Program-made: the position numbers and the translations under genes
Assembly (NCBI GenBank): GCA_018343915.1
Contig: JABRWF010000006.1
Location: 1,798,001-1,862,000 of the forward strand
Reading direction: 5' to 3'
DNA from: Agroathelia rolfsii
Lineage: Eukaryota; Basidiomycota; Agaricomycetes; Amylocorticiales; Amylocorticiaceae
DNA length: 64,000 nucleotides
Notes under the pieces: generated by a model
Database searches by the model: none
Told to the model about the DNA's origin: nothing
The model's input: the letters and a program-made list of their open reading frames with translations, nothing else
Part shown: positions 9,511 through 22,000 of the stretch, piece after piece
Numbering within the stretch: the stretch's first letter is position 1
How the letters are laid out: every line of letters starts with the position of its first letter

Positions 9511-12056
9511 TTATGCTGTAGCCGTCACAGCGGCAGCTGCTGCGCCGCCAGTTGTAGACTCTTTTGAGCGAGGGGGAACGCGCAGGCCTTTCGCCTTCAT
9601 CCTTCTTCGCTTCGATTCTAGAGAAAAAGATTGATTGATTGATAAATCCATCAAGGCGAATGGCTAGTATAGGAAGAGAGATGCCTTACCTTCAATGTAC
9701 TGCTTATCCTCCTCCGGATCGAACTTGGGCGTCTCCTCAGGCTCATCACTATCATCATTTTGAAGGGTAACAGTGACATCTCCAGAAGCGACGTCCCGCG
9801 AGTCACCCTTTTGCACCTTGGTGCGTTTTTCCACCTTGAACTTGCTCACATAGAACCCGTCCATGTTGTGTACGTGTGGGTAGAATCGTCTTGTGAGACT
9901 AAGACTAGGGTGGAACTTTTTGCCGCGGTAGCTTGTGAATCCCTCTCGGCCAAACTCGAGGCCGGTATCAACAAGCTTGACATTGGGACGCTTTCGGAGA
10001 GCGTAGTCGACGACTGCCTCATTCTCGTCTACCGTGACAGAGCAGGTCGAGTAGACTAGGTAACCGCCCGTCGTGCTGTCCGGACTGACACTATCGATAG
10101 CGCAAAGGATGAGCTGCTTTTGCAGATGCGATAGTAATGCAAAATCGCGATCGGACTGGTTTTGAAGTATGGGTTAGCTTTCTTGACGAGATGATACTTT
10201 ACAAAATGAAGATATCGCACCTTGTTGATTTTCACACTGGCATCCTTGCTGATGACGCCGGTGCCGCTACACGGCGCGTCAAGTAGCACTCTGTCAAAGC
10301 CGCCCATGACTTTTGGGAACTCCCTGCCATCGTGCGAGCATACAACGACGTTCTTGCACCCAAGTCGATGGACATTCGCCGTCAGACTCTTTGTTCGCGC
10401 TTTATTGGCATCATTGGCGAAGACGACGCCTGTGTTTTGCAACAAGGCGGCGATATGTGTTGTCTTGCCACCAGGGGCAGAAGCCATGTCGAGGACACGC
10501 TCATGTGGCTGAGGTCCGAGGGCAATAACGGGGAGGAAAGAAGAGGCGGCTTGTAGCATGTAATGACCAGCAAGGTATTCCGGAGTTGCACCTATTAAAC
10601 GAGTTTAGCCCTTTAGATCTAGAAAGCATAGGGAATAGAACTATAAACCTATTGGAACACTGCTTTCAAACACCTGTAAGCCGACATTCGTCCATTTTCC
10701 AATGGGCTCAAGGTTAACACCTCGATTGACGAGGGCCTGCGCGAGATCACGTCTGCGAGTACGAAGAGTATTGGTGCGGATGGTTACTGGCCGAGGGACT
10801 TCGTTGGCTTCGAAGAATTCGATAGCCTGTACGAGTTATGTTAGCAAGAATTTTCATATTTTTCGTGCCTAGTTACCAACCTCAGCAACGGGGAAGAGTT
10901 GGAAGAGTTTTTCCGTCAGGAATTCATTGTAGCCGTAGTAACTAGCAATATCTGCCATCAATTGGGAAACATACTCTGACCGTGATCTGTTGAGGAAGTA
11001 AGCAAAAAGTAAAAGAACAGAGCAGACAACATGGAAACAAACCTATTAGGATCACCAAGTTTCTTAAATTTGCCCAATATGCGAACGATCTCCCGTATGC
11101 GTCTCTGCAGTATATGAACATCCGTTGCTCCAGATTTCTTCTGTTCTTCCCTCTCTTCTGCGTTAGGCAGAACGAATGCTTCCCCGTCACCGTCACCCTC
11201 CATATCCACATCACTATCGTCCATTTCATCATCATCCTGGTCCGCCAGCTCCGCTCCTTGCATCTCCAAAGCGTCAAGCTCAGCCTCGCGCTGTGCCTGA
11301 GCGTCCAATGCACGCGAACGCTTCTCCATGTTTGCCATCGTAATAGGACCATCCTCATCCTCGTCATCATCATGTTCGTCGCTTGAAGAGTCGGATGCGT
11401 CAGATGCGGTGGGGATGATTTTCAAGGGCCGTTCCAGTTGTTTAGATTTCTTTTTGCTAGAGAGAATGGGTGCTGGTTCATCGTCATCGTCGTCAGATTC
11501 ACCCAGGTCTAGCTCTTGTACGGGGTTCTGTAGTGGATCATCACTGCAAGAGCATCGTCAACATAAGTCGAGATGTGCTGCGTTGTGAAGGATAAAACGC
11601 ACTCTTCTCCCACGTCAAGGTCATCGAGACCGCCTACGAAGCCGTCAAGGTCTTCGTTGTCACCATCGTTGAATAGTAGGCTTCGAAAAAAATGACATTT
11701 CATAAGCACGCATGCGACAGTTGAGCGAATGCTACACACTTGGTCTCGGCTTTCAGTTCATCATCATCCTCGACGTCCTCCCAGCCTTCACTGCTGCCTC
11801 CTTCTTCAAATTCTACAGCCTTGGCCTTGGTAATTGTCTTTTTGCTGGTCGATATCGACCCTTTGACATTTTTTGAGGATTTTAGTTTTGTCTGTTTTGC
11901 TGAAGTGCTCTCCTTGGCTTTTTTGACCGGTCGATCACCGTCAGCGGTGTCAGCTTTGCGCTTCCCGAGTTTCTTGCTTGTCAGGTTTCCCAGCTTGGAT
12001 TCGGGCCCTCGCAGAGGTTCGGGATCTGCTTGCTTGTTTTTAGCACGTCGTCCCAT
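9511..12056 (-). CDS. NOP2: 25S rRNA (cytosine-C5)-methyltransferase, NOP2-like
   Basis: This is a nucleolar SAM-dependent RNA m5C methyltransferase needed for 60S ribosome assembly (family knowledge). The ATG is at 12056-12054 ([20 protein letters not shown]) and the stop TAA at 9513-9511. The N terminus of about 250 residues is Lys-rich then strongly acidic ([29 protein letters not shown]), as in NOP2/NOL1. The catalytic part follows: [15 protein letters not shown] (PUA-adjacent conserved block), [19 protein letters not shown] (SAM site), [21 protein letters not shown] (release cysteine) and [12 protein letters not shown] (nucleophilic cysteine). Both cysteines are present, so it should be active. 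The C-terminal tail is basic (KRRRMKAKG). It has several short introns. The order and length fit NOP2 rather than the smaller NSUN proteins. Confidence 0.95.
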
Positions 12057-12353
12057 GATAGTGTACAAATGGTGAGCTGAAGGAAGTGATTTTCGGCTGT
12101 TGCAATCTTGCTGAACAAATGCGGCTTGCAAAATTATTTGGCCGCTTTTTATTTCACATACCGAATATGACATTTACTTCCGTCCTTGATTTCAACCAAC
12201 TCAATGGCGATACCGTGACACAGGTTATGCCACACTGAAAATGACATAGCAAAGTCCCTCTACGTTCTGCCTGGCTCTCATTATTGGATAGGACATCATT
12301 ATTGTATTGATAGTACAGCTCAGATTTATTCTAGGAAACAAAGTTCTATCTTT

Positions 12354-13180
12354 CTAACCAATCCTGAGACCCAGCAGCAAACCGGCAATGAACGTTGCGC
12401 GTGGCTGGAAATCTGCTGTGAGGAAGTCGACGAGCCAGGTCCAAAGCGAGGACACTGTGGGCGCCCTCTTTGCACCAGTCACCTTATCCGTACTGTAGAA
12501 TAAGTTTTCGAATCGGCTACCCATACGAGCCCAGTCAACCCGGATGATAGATTGTTGGCCAAGGTACTGTGAGGGAGAATAGTCGCAATCAGCATAAGAG
12601 GTCAATCAATTTGTTGCGTATACGAACCTGAAGAAGTACAAAAACGCCACCCAAGAAGAAGGCTACCATTTTTGCACCCTTCTTGACAAAGACACCAGTG
12701 CATACACCGCAGACGGTACCGAAGGAGAGCTCATAGACATTGAGCACCGACTCAGGTGGGGGTGGAGGTGTACCTGATGCAGATGAGCCTGGAGTTGCGC
12801 CCGCAGGGCCAGCTGGTGTTGGTGTTGCTTCTGGAGCCAAGAAAGAAAGTGTAATGCGTCAATCATGCACTGTTATATTGAAGTATAATCTGCCGATACT
12901 CACTTGTTGGGGAATCACAGAAGACCACCGGCAAACTCAGTGTAGTTGCTCCGAGACCAACTGCAGCGACTGCTGCGACTCGTCCCCAGGATGGGCTAAT
13001 ACGTCTTTGTGCCACTTGAAGACGACTTGAAACTCGAGCATCAGCGAATGTATGCACATTGCTTCGACGTGCATGTCGTAAGGGGGAGAATGCACCCCGC
13101 AATCCAACCCGAGCAGTGAGTGGACTTGAAGCAATCGAATGATGAGGGATTTTTCTAAAGAAGAGGCCGTTGAAAGACAT
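12354..13180 (-). CDS. FUN14-family mitochondrial outer membrane protein (FUNDC1-like)
   Basis: FUN14 proteins are small mitochondrial outer membrane proteins; animal FUNDC1 is a mitophagy receptor. The ATG is at 13180-13178 (MSFNGLFFRKIPHHSIASSP) and the stop TAG at 12356-12354. The N terminus is Arg-rich and Ser-rich with few acids, like a mitochondrial presequence, followed by a membrane segment RVAAVAAVGLGATTLSLPVV. A Pro/Gly/Ala linker follows. The FUN14 core is ELSFGTVCGVCTGVFVKKGA and KMVAFFLGGVFVLLQYLGQQ, with the conserved G-x-x-G and KKG. The third exon ends ATFIAGLLLGLRIG. Three exons close in frame. I see no LC3-interacting motif (W/F/Y-x-x-L/I/V with acidic flank) near the N terminus, so a receptor role is not shown. 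The gene is divergent from the proton channel gene at 13316. Confidence 0.88.
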
Positions 13181-13315
13181 GTTGGTCAAAGGTGAAGATG
13201 AGCGAACAACGTCTGTTGGGGTGCGTGTCAATTATGGGCGGGGCAATCGACGATTATGATGGCAGCCGCGCAGTGACATCAGCAGCGGATTGAGCGGGGC
13301 TCGGATGAGCAACTC

Positions 13316-14147
13316 ATGTCGGATCCAGAGCAACAACCCTTGCTGGCCCCTTCGGATGGGGACGGGGATAATGGTGAACAGAATACCAAGGTCAGTTTCG
13401 TCATCGACATTTTCACAGTTTCAAGCTTCCTGGATTCACGTGCTCTTAGGTGGGCTTGGCAAAGGTCAAGACAGCAGAAGTGTTAGAATCTCGCCGGTTG
13501 CATAAGACGGTCATTGGTCTGGTGAGTTCAAGTTGGATCTTTTCAATATCTCCACAGCTATAAAAACTTTTTTTTTTTTCTGTTTAGATCTTCTTAGATG
13601 GTATCATCGTCCTAATTGACCTTGCTTATTCCTTCCTATCCGAGGGAGGCTGTGATGGACCCGGCGAAGAATCTCCTCTCTGGCTCGAGATCCTCTCCCA
13701 TGTCTCTATTGCAATTACAACTCTATTCCTGATTGAAATACCGGTAACTCTTTGGGCATTCGGACCACGCTATTACAATCCCTTCGGATCCGTTCTTCAT
13801 TCTTCCCTTCATCTGTTTGATGCTCTTATCATCATCACCACGTTTGTACTCGAAGTGGTTCTCCGGGGACGAGAGGCAGAGCTTGCGGCCTTACTAGTGC
13901 TGCTTCGTCTTTGGCGATTAGTGAAACTTGTTGGAGGTAATGCTGATTACTACTCAAGCACGAATATTGCACAATTACTCATCCAACTTTAGGTGTGGCC
14001 GTTGGCGCTGGCGAACTGACGGAGGAGACCGCAGAGCGACTGGCAAAGGCCCAGGACAGGATTGCTTACTTATCGCAGAGCTTATCAGCGGTTCAGTTAG
14101 AAAATCAGGCTTTGGGGCGGCGCATTGCGGAATTGGAGAGCCAGTAG
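13316..14147 (+). CDS. Voltage-gated proton channel (Hv1/HVCN1-like)
   Basis: This is a 216-residue four-helix voltage-sensor protein with the hallmarks of Hv1, which carries protons out of cells on depolarisation or acidification. The ATG is at 13316 (MSDPEQQPLLAPSDGDGDN) and the stop TAG at 14145-14147. S1 contains FLDGIIVLID, with Asp53 at the place of the human selectivity residue D112. S2 contains FLIEIPVTLW (Glu99 matches E153; Thr103 replaces K157). S3 contains LFDALIIITTFVLEVVL (Asp127 matches D174). S4 is LLVLLRLWRLVKLVGG, with Arg156, Trp158, Arg159 and Lys162 at human R205, W207, R208 and R211. A C-terminal coiled coil (residues about 175-216, LTEETAERLAKAQDRIAYLS) would dimerise it. 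No pore domain follows. Four exons close exactly in frame. Confidence 0.92.
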
Positions 14148-14472
14148 CTTGTACTCTTTTTCTTTATCCATTTAGCTGTTTTGAAGTGTATTACTTCCAT
14201 GTCTCGAATACTGGTTCAACGAATGGATTGTTAGTTAACACAGGTGCACGTAACACCAGAAAGGTATCTATACAACAAATGATACTATGCTATACTAATA
14301 GTGTGAAGTAATGCTAATAGATACAATGGGTATTGGCATGTGATAAGGTGAGTAGTGTCCAAGGTCCGGTCAATGCCGATGAATGAAGGAAGGAGTGTCT
14401 GCTAAAGTCCCAGATCATGAAAGGAAAATAAGAAGGAAAAGAAAATCGTGATGTTGTCCGGCAACATCGACA
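14148..14472. other. Convergent spacer, proton channel / MARVEL-like gene
   Basis: This holds only 3' flanking DNA of the two converging genes. Nothing else is seen. Confidence 0.5.
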
Positions 14473-15925
14473 TTAATATCGTCGCCCCGATACTGGAACG
14501 GGCATCGTGTGAACTGTAGCGCTTGCCCCTTCGTCAGCACGGATCCACTTGGACAGCCTGGGCAAAGGAATGGGCTGGTCAGGGTCATCATGTTCTGCAG
14601 AGAAACGGTCCAGCCCTGTGCGGATCTCTCCTACTTGGGATGGTCTCGGACGGCCAGACCCGCGCGATGAAGATGAAGAGGGAATAGGCGAACCCTGGCG
14701 CGACCGTGGCACTGTGGCGAACGGCGGGTCAATCCCGCGCCTTGGTTTTTCGGAATTCGCCAAAGACGTTTGGACAACCTCGCGCGCAGGAGGAGGAGGG
14801 ACGCGAGCGGCGTCGTTTTTGTTCTCTGGGACTGGGCTACCTATGCGGGAAAAATGCTTCAACACCGCACGGTAGGTAGACATAGCATCCCTGTTTTCAT
14901 CTTCTTCCCACATGGATCTATCGGCCTGATTCAAGGCGGAAATGGTCTGGTGTTTGCTAGCGAGCATTAAAGATTTGGGTGGAACAGCCGGAGCCGTAAT
15001 ATTCTCTGGTGAAGCCGAAAACCAAGAGACATCGTAGACAGTACTTGTCCAAATGCTTTCATGAATGTATGCATGCTTCGCAGAGACGACAACAAGCACA
15101 AAAAAGTATGCATTCACTAAAGAAGGTAAAAGGGAGGAATAAGATATTGTAGCCAATGTAAGAAAGGAGCGCAAGCTTACAAGTTACTGCGAGCAACCAG
15201 GTAACAGGAAGCAATAGATAAGATGTAGCACAAACGTTTACGAAGCCAATTACTATTCATCATTTTAATTAGTAAAAGGAAAGCCAAGACGAGGTGCTTG
15301 GTGGCACATACCTCCTCGTGCTTCACAGAATATAGGCGGCCCTAGGAATGTGGCATTCACAGCAGCAGCTAGGGGAAATCTTTAGATCAAAAGCAGAGAT
15401 GATAGAGGTATTTTGCTCACCCAGAAGCAATATACTCATGATCGCTGTCCAGACACATTCCACAGCAATCATGGCAGTGCGAATGCGAGGGAAAACCATT
15501 TGCAAACAAGCCCTGTGAAGAATAGAAGGGTTAATGAGTTACTGTTAATACGAATGATTTACATCTCGGGCCTTACATTCCGAGAAACAAGAACAATAGA
15601 CATGAGTTGACAAGCACGAAGACCGCTCCACTAGGCGCTATGAATGGTATATGAGAAGGTTGTCCAGACAGAAACATAATGACCAAAATAACTACTACTC
15701 ACTCGTGATGCCAGTATGAGAGACCGTGACAGCATGTACAAGGGTAAAAATGAACGTAAGGAGATTGAGGTAGCTGATAAAACCTTCAATAGGATAAGTA
15801 TTAGTAAGTAAGCAAGTAGGCATACGGTATGATCACTTACTGAAGAAGACAAATCTAACGATCATAAAGCTATTTGGTATTGGCATGACGCCCCCCGAGA
15901 AAGACACTCTCTTGTTACTTTCCAT
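14473..15925 (-). CDS. MARVEL-like four-TM membrane protein, paralogue A
   Basis: This is a basidiomycete membrane protein of unknown role. The ATG is at 15925-15923 (MESNKRVSFSGGVMPIPNSF) and the stop TAA at 14475-14473. Seven or so exons with short introns close in frame. The four membrane segments are FISYLNLLTFIFTLVHAVTV, GAVFVLVNSCLLFLFLGM, MIAVECVWTAIMSILLL and LLLPVTWLLAVTLNAYFFVL. The ECVWTAIM block in TM3 recurs as ECLWAAIM in the next gene (16610-18237), so the two look like neighbouring duplicates. TM spacing fits the MARVEL topology. After TM4 comes a cytosolic tail of about 200 residues, rich in Pro, Ser and Arg (RVPPPPAREVV, SPIPSSSSSRGSGRPRP), probably disordered and phosphorylated (inference). 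Function is unknown; MARVEL proteins act in membrane apposition and vesicle traffic. Confidence 0.8.
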
Positions 15926-16609
15926 GAAGAACTATTAGAAGGGTGAAATGATGGAGATGTCGTCAAGGCCGTGAGACTCTTTCAAAGAGACCAGTCGGGT
16001 GAACTGAAAAAGCTGGGTGCAAAGATCGAGAAGTGAGAAGGTGAAGAGAAAACGTGACTGTGTGAAGCCTGCACAACGATGACGAAGGTGAAGAAGGGTG
16101 GTCGTCTTAAGTGGTCGCGGAGGGGCAGGACAAAAAGAGCCTTTTCAGGTTTGCCCATGTTATAGTGCGCGACGGGTGCATAGATGCGGCAGTAAGCGTT
16201 GGAACAATAAACACTTCATCGTCCGTTTTGGATTCATTGTTCTTTACAGAGTCCTTGTCCGAAAATGGAAGTATTATGTAATAATGGCATCTCCGCAGGA
16301 ACAATGTGGTATACAAACAATGAAACTTTTCAACATGTTCCGTTAAAATGTCAGCTAAGGCCTAAGGCGACAAACAGTCAACATAATGCGGTATTGCTCA
16401 ATCCTTTCGCTTGGCAATACAGAACGTAAGATTTACAATGTCCTTTATCTTCCAAGTTGAAAACATGGAAGCCAGATATGATTTAGATATTCAAAACTAA
16501 AATGGGGGTGGGTATCGTACAGCTCCAATGTGATAGCAATGTCCAAACCAAGTCCACAACACTCAACCAGGCTAGTGGGCTTCCTCCGGCCGCTAGTTCA
16601 ACAAACTTA
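15926..16609. other. Spacer between the two MARVEL-like paralogues
   Basis: This is the promoter of paralogue A and the 3' flank of paralogue B. No supported gene is seen. Confidence 0.5.
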
Positions 16610-18237
16610 TCATACCGGTTTCGACTCGCCGTTAGTAATGCTATTCATACTCCCCATTGACCCGGTTCTTGGCCGCGGCCCAGACGGTTTTCGAGCGTTG
16701 CCATTCTGCAGCGTCGTTGATGACCCACGACGACCATGCTGGCTTGGTGGACCGCTAGCATTCTGCTGCTCACCGCCCATGCCGACTGGCCTAAATGACG
16801 TTGGAGGGGGTTGTCTTTGATCCGTCTTCGTTGGGCCCTGAGAAGGAAATTTAAACAATGATGGCGGAGGCGGCGGCGCAGACTTGCCCGTCTGTGCTGC
16901 CGTGACAGGTGTCAATGACGGCAGTGGGGGCTGCGGCGAAGAATTGGTCAATACCGGTAGTGGAGGTGGAGGTAATAAATCCGGTATTAAGGCTGTAAGC
17001 ACATCACCAGTTGAGTCGTCGTCTGTATCGCGGAATCCTATTGTCGATAAACTCGGCCGGTGCAGGTCCATGTACAGGCTTGGCCTATTGCGTGGGCTCA
17101 AGTCATGAGACACCTCGGGGACAGGTAGAGGTATTTCTCCTTGAATGATCTCCCTAAACATAGATGGAAAATGCTCAATTTCATATTCGGATCCTAACCC
17201 GGCCCTATGAAAATATCGAGATGACAGAACGCGGCCTAGCCGATTCCGGGTTGGCGCCGTCCGCGCTTGGGGGAGAGGCGTAGCTCTGAATTCGTGGTAA
17301 TTCCTGGACAATACAGACTCGATTTTATCTAAGCAGGGCGACTGACTGTTTATTCGCATGTCCTGAATCTTTTCTCGAATCGGATTTCTCCAATCATAGT
17401 TTTTGAGGGTCTTGTTCCATGGATTACGTTCGGAGTTTGCTCTGTAATATATGATGACGCTGGTTCCGAAGCATTTTAAATATGTACAGACTATATGCGC
17501 TTTAATTCAGCGGGAAAAATGTTAAAAGTAGATAGGATAAACCCACGGCAAAACTCCAGAATCCACGTAAAAGCAATTAATACATGGAGAGCGACCTGAT
17601 CTCCTTCAATTCCGGCTGTGGTAGTGACAGAGAGCCAAATCGCACTGACTTGTATGATATTACGCTTCAGCTTCAAATGTGACGAACATGAATCACACTA
17701 GAAGCCAAATCCTAGATCACTCACTAAAATCAAGGAGTCCCATGATAGCGGCCCACAAGCATTCAAACCAAATACGATTCATCAAGCCATGTTCATTGAC
17801 CACGTCTGCCAAAATAATGACAAACGAGAACACAAGTGAGAGCGCACTGATGGACATAACGTACACATCCACGCCGTCTGCTCTTTGAAAGAAATTTGAA
17901 TTCATTGAGTAATGAGTAGGCAAGGAGAGGGACCCTCAGGTTCTCAACATTCGTTGAATATAGAATCACCCACCCGAAGTACCGTAAAGAGTGCTATGAT
18001 AACTTTCACTAACAGCTCGGATCAGGCCAAATCGCCAGGCGGCCACACTGGCTGTGATTGCATTGCATACCAGGACTACGCCTACAGAGATTTAAACATT
18101 GATTTGCATTTGAAATGAAATGTCATGATATTAAAATAGTTCAAGTGAACAATGAAGCAGGTGGAGGGGAAGGTGAAGGAATGAAGAGGACGATTACCTA
18201 ACATGATATAACGGATCGTCAACGTTCTAGGAAGCAT
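16610..18237 (-). CDS. MARVEL-like four-TM membrane protein, paralogue B
   Basis: This is a relative of the gene at 14473-15925 on the same strand. The proposed ATG is at 18237-18235 (MLPRTLTIRYIM) and the stop TGA at 16612-16610. Exons give TM1 GVVLVCNAITASVAAWRFGL, TM2 VYVMSISALSLVFSFVIILA, TM3 RIWFECLWAAIMGLLDFISA and TM4 VALHVLIAFTWILEFC. A long cytosolic tail follows, with NYDWRNPIREKIQDMR, a Pro-rich centre (PDLLPPPPLPVLT, KSAPPPPPSLFKFP) and a Ser/Gly-rich end. The shared EC[VL]W[TA]AIM motif and similar intron plan argue for tandem origin. Pro-rich tails may bind SH3 or WW domains (inference). The exon joining TM4 to the tail uses an acceptor near 17440 and is the least certain junction. 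The start could lie in a further upstream exon. Confidence 0.72.
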
Positions 18238-19051
18238 TCTTGGTCGTGAGGGGGATAGTGTAGTAATTCCAAAACAATGAGCAACAGATTCAAGCTTTTA
18301 ATATGGCGGTTGCGACACACAAAGCACGCCAAGAGCAAGTCGAGAGGCCGACCAAAGGAGAGACAGTGAGTAGTAGTGTAATAACAGTACCGGCCGCAAC
18401 GTTCCGTCCTGCGGTTCCACCAGCAGCTGAGGATAGCAGCAAAAGCGCCAAAGGTAGTCAGTAGTAATTTGAATGTATACAACCAACTACGCGATGAAAA
18501 GGAAGGGAAGGTGGGTACCCCCAGGGATACATGTACATAAATATACAGCTATGTGTGCATGTGTGTGTGTGTGTCATCGATCATGCATCATGAGGCTATG
18601 CCAGCAAGCAACGACATCATGATGGTCAATCGTAGAAAGGATGCCTGTGATTACAACACCATCTGTTGCTTCCAGGGACGCTGAGAAACCAGGAGGGGAA
18701 AAAAGAAGAAACAGGATTGCCTGAGCTACAAAGATGGTATCAGACTCTATATGATCATGCAGACTGCGAAGTATGTGCCAATGTGTTGCGTGGATGTGTA
18801 AATAACTCCGGATGTGTAAACTAAATAAGTAGGTGCAAAAAAAAAAAAAGTGGGTGGCAAGGAGATAATAATTATGACAAAAAAGGAGAAATTAGGCCGC
18901 GTGACGACATGTAAGATCAGATGGGGCTTTCCAAATAATCGAAAATGGGAAGCAGATATACTCGTATGGTGATAAAGATGCAAGAAGAGAGAGAAAAAGA
19001 AACAGATACTCTTTAAAGCCGGCCAATGGAAACAGCCGACCGGGCAAATAG
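18238..19051. other. Intergenic, upstream of MARVEL-like paralogue B
   Basis: This holds a (GT)n tract near 18553-18574 and an A run near 18837-18849. Minus-strand frames rich in Phe and Leu (18747-18983, 18892-19185) lack start context and splice support. It is the 3' flank of the HEAT-repeat gene and the promoter of paralogue B. Confidence 0.4.
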
Positions 19052-22000
19052 CTAAGATGGGGTATTTGACGAACGAGACGGTGGACGAGAAAATGTAGCA
19101 GAAACCTGGAGATCAACACCGTTTTGGGCAGCACCGAGAGAGCCCCTGGATGATGATCGCCGAGCAGGGCGGGGATAAATGGCATTTGGGGTCGGGTTGA
19201 GCAAATACGCTCGAACTTCGGTCGCGGAGTCCTGCATCAAGTGCCGTCTCAGCTGTGAAAGCGAGCTATCACCAGTGCTCCCTTGTGTCAAGGAACGTCC
19301 TGTGAAGATTAAAAACGTATTCCGTTAGTACTCATGATTAAAGGGGAGCTACTGATTATTGTTACCATTGAGCGCCGAAACTAAGCGCGCTACACCAATA
19401 CGTACACCTTCAACTCTATCATTCGCCAAGACACCCAACGTGTGCCAAAATTCATCATCAAGAGTCAACATCGAGGTCCCCCTTTCGGGAAAGAGCAGGC
19501 TCTCTTGGCATGCAACATATCTGGGAGAAGAAAAAAAAAAACAAGAAAATTCAGTCCTGCAGGTACCACACTTGTGGAAGGGTAGGGAAAGAAAAAAAAC
19601 CCACGTCATCCGCTTTTGGTAAGAACTTGAAGACGCAAATATCTTCAACTGTTGACGCAAACGACTCAGATCAGCCGGTGACCTGGAAAATCGACTCCAG
19701 ACGTGTGGCAACTAATATTAAAAAAAAAAAAAGAAGTATTAGATCAGGACACAAGAAACAAAAAGACAAGCACAGGAGAAGAGGCTGAAAAAAAAAGTGA
19801 TAGTTAGAGATCACCTACCGTTTTGATAGCGATTTCACGGACAGCAGCCACGCGATCTTCCAACCCCTTCCACAGTAACTTCTCCATCAACCCAACGCTC
19901 GCCTTCTGTGCCACAAGCTCAAGCAATCCCAGCACATTCTCTCTCTCTCTCCAACCACGCAAACACCCTTCCTCCCAGACGGTCGCCAACGCCTGCGCTA
20001 CCGCGCTCGGCGAGTTCAAAAACAGCGGCTGCACGTTGCCCCCCGGCGCCCCCGGTGCCACCACCTCCTTTTCAGACAACACCTCCATCAACAGCGCCGT
20101 GCTCTCGACCGCCTTCAGCCGCACATCCGCATCGTCCTCGCAGTGCAGCGCATCCCACCACGTCCCGACAAGGTCTAAGCGCGTAAACTGCGGGCCCACG
20201 ATGCGCGCGAGCTCACCGACGCTGGCGGCCAGCGTACGACGCACGAGCACGGCGCGGTCGCGCTGCAGCTTGAGGTAGAGCTCGCGCAGGACCGGCCAGC
20301 GCTCCTTGCCCAGCGTGAGCGCCACGGCGGGCATATTGAACGCGCAGATGAGCGCACGCGATGCATCGGAGAAGAAGGCGTCCAGACTCGGATCTTGTAG
20401 AAGCATGCTCGTGCTCGGTGATAACGGCGGTGGCGGCGGCACGAGCTTATCTGAGACCCGTCGGCGAGGGATGGGTAGATATGGGAGATGCTGTTCTTGA
20501 GCCGTTGCTGCTGCTGCGGCTGTGGTGGGATCGCTAGTGTTCGTTGGGATATCACCGAATCCCGGTCCTACGCGCCCAATGAAGAGCGCGAGGAGGCCGT
20601 CGGGTACCGAGCCGGGTGTGTCGTGGAAAGTGTAGATGACTTCGCCAAGGGCCTCGAGCACACCTGAGCGCACACTTGGGTTATCATCCCGCGCGAGCGC
20701 GATGAGCGTGGTCGAGGCCAGCTGTCGACGCGCATCGGGCTTGAGCCGCGCCAAGATTGCGGGAAGGGCGAAGAGTGCCGAGTGCCGCACATGCCACACC
20801 GCGTCGGTACGCAAGGAATTAAAGAGGGGGACCTGAATACACTCGGCATACATAACATCAGCAAACCATTCAACAAATTTCGATCGAGAAAAGAAAAAGA
20901 AAAATAGATAATAAAATAAAATAAATAAATAAAGTATTCTTTTTTTTTTGCTTGATGTCATGAATGAACACAACGAACGAATAGGGGGCAAAAGACTCAC
21001 GAGATGGGTGGTAACAAGTTCTTCCGGCACCACCTTCGCCAATGCGCCGAGTGCGAACGATGCCTCCCGGCGTACCCAATAAATATCGTCGTGGCCAATG
21101 TGTTCGAGCTCGGCGACAAACATCCTCAGCACATCCTCGTTAAGCGTCCCTGCAAAAAAAAAAAAAAAAACAAGCCAAAGCCAAAAAAGAACGGGGGTAA
21201 GATAAACGTCAGCAAACATCCACATTTGGTTAATTTTGAGCCGCTCAGACCTCCGGCAGTGACGGCCGCCATAAGGCTCATACTACTGAGCCTGCCAACC
21301 GCCGCTTGTTCGTCATCACCCTCGCCGGAGCTGCCTGTCGCGTCTGTCCCGGACGTGGCCGAAACAGGGTCAGCTGATGAGCGCCCCGTGGCATGAGTCG
21401 TGGCGGTGGTAGTGGTATGGGTGGTGGGGAGATTACCATTGTTGTTAATATGCCCGGTATCGTCTTCGTCATTGTCATCCAAGCGGCCTAGGCCAATGAC
21501 GACAGAGTGTATGATCTCATCTTCGAACATTCGGCGTTCCTCCATGCCGAACAGGCCATAGAAAAGGTCATCAGAAATGGAGGAGCCGGCGCTGCTATTG
21601 GCCCTTCGCTGAGAAGGTGCAGGTGATGAGGAAGGGGTGGAGACAGGCGAGAGTGCAAGACAGTGGTCGTGCTCGTCCGCTCTGCGCATCCTCTTCAACG
21701 TCTCGACGACGGCATAGCGCGTGGGGCCGCCTACGAGCGCATTTGAGCTAAGCAAGAGCGTGCCTAGGATGGGCGTAAAAGCCTGGACGGAGAGCAAGGT
21801 CGGCGATCCATTGCCATTACCTCCGTTCCCATCCCCACCACCAGCACCACCACCACCAAAAGGCGATGCGGAGGATTCATCCGGCACGATACGGCAGTTG
21901 GAAAAGAACCACCACATAAGATTGCCGATTTCAGCGGCAAGAGCCTCTTTGACTTTTTCGTCCTCGTCCATGGCAAGGCCGCTGAGGAGAGGTAAGACAT

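Noticed and set aside
19804..21225. 473-codon minus frame read as one protein
   Set aside because: It reads through introns; the segments rich in Phe, Leu and Ser with poly-Lys between HEAT blocks are intron sequence.
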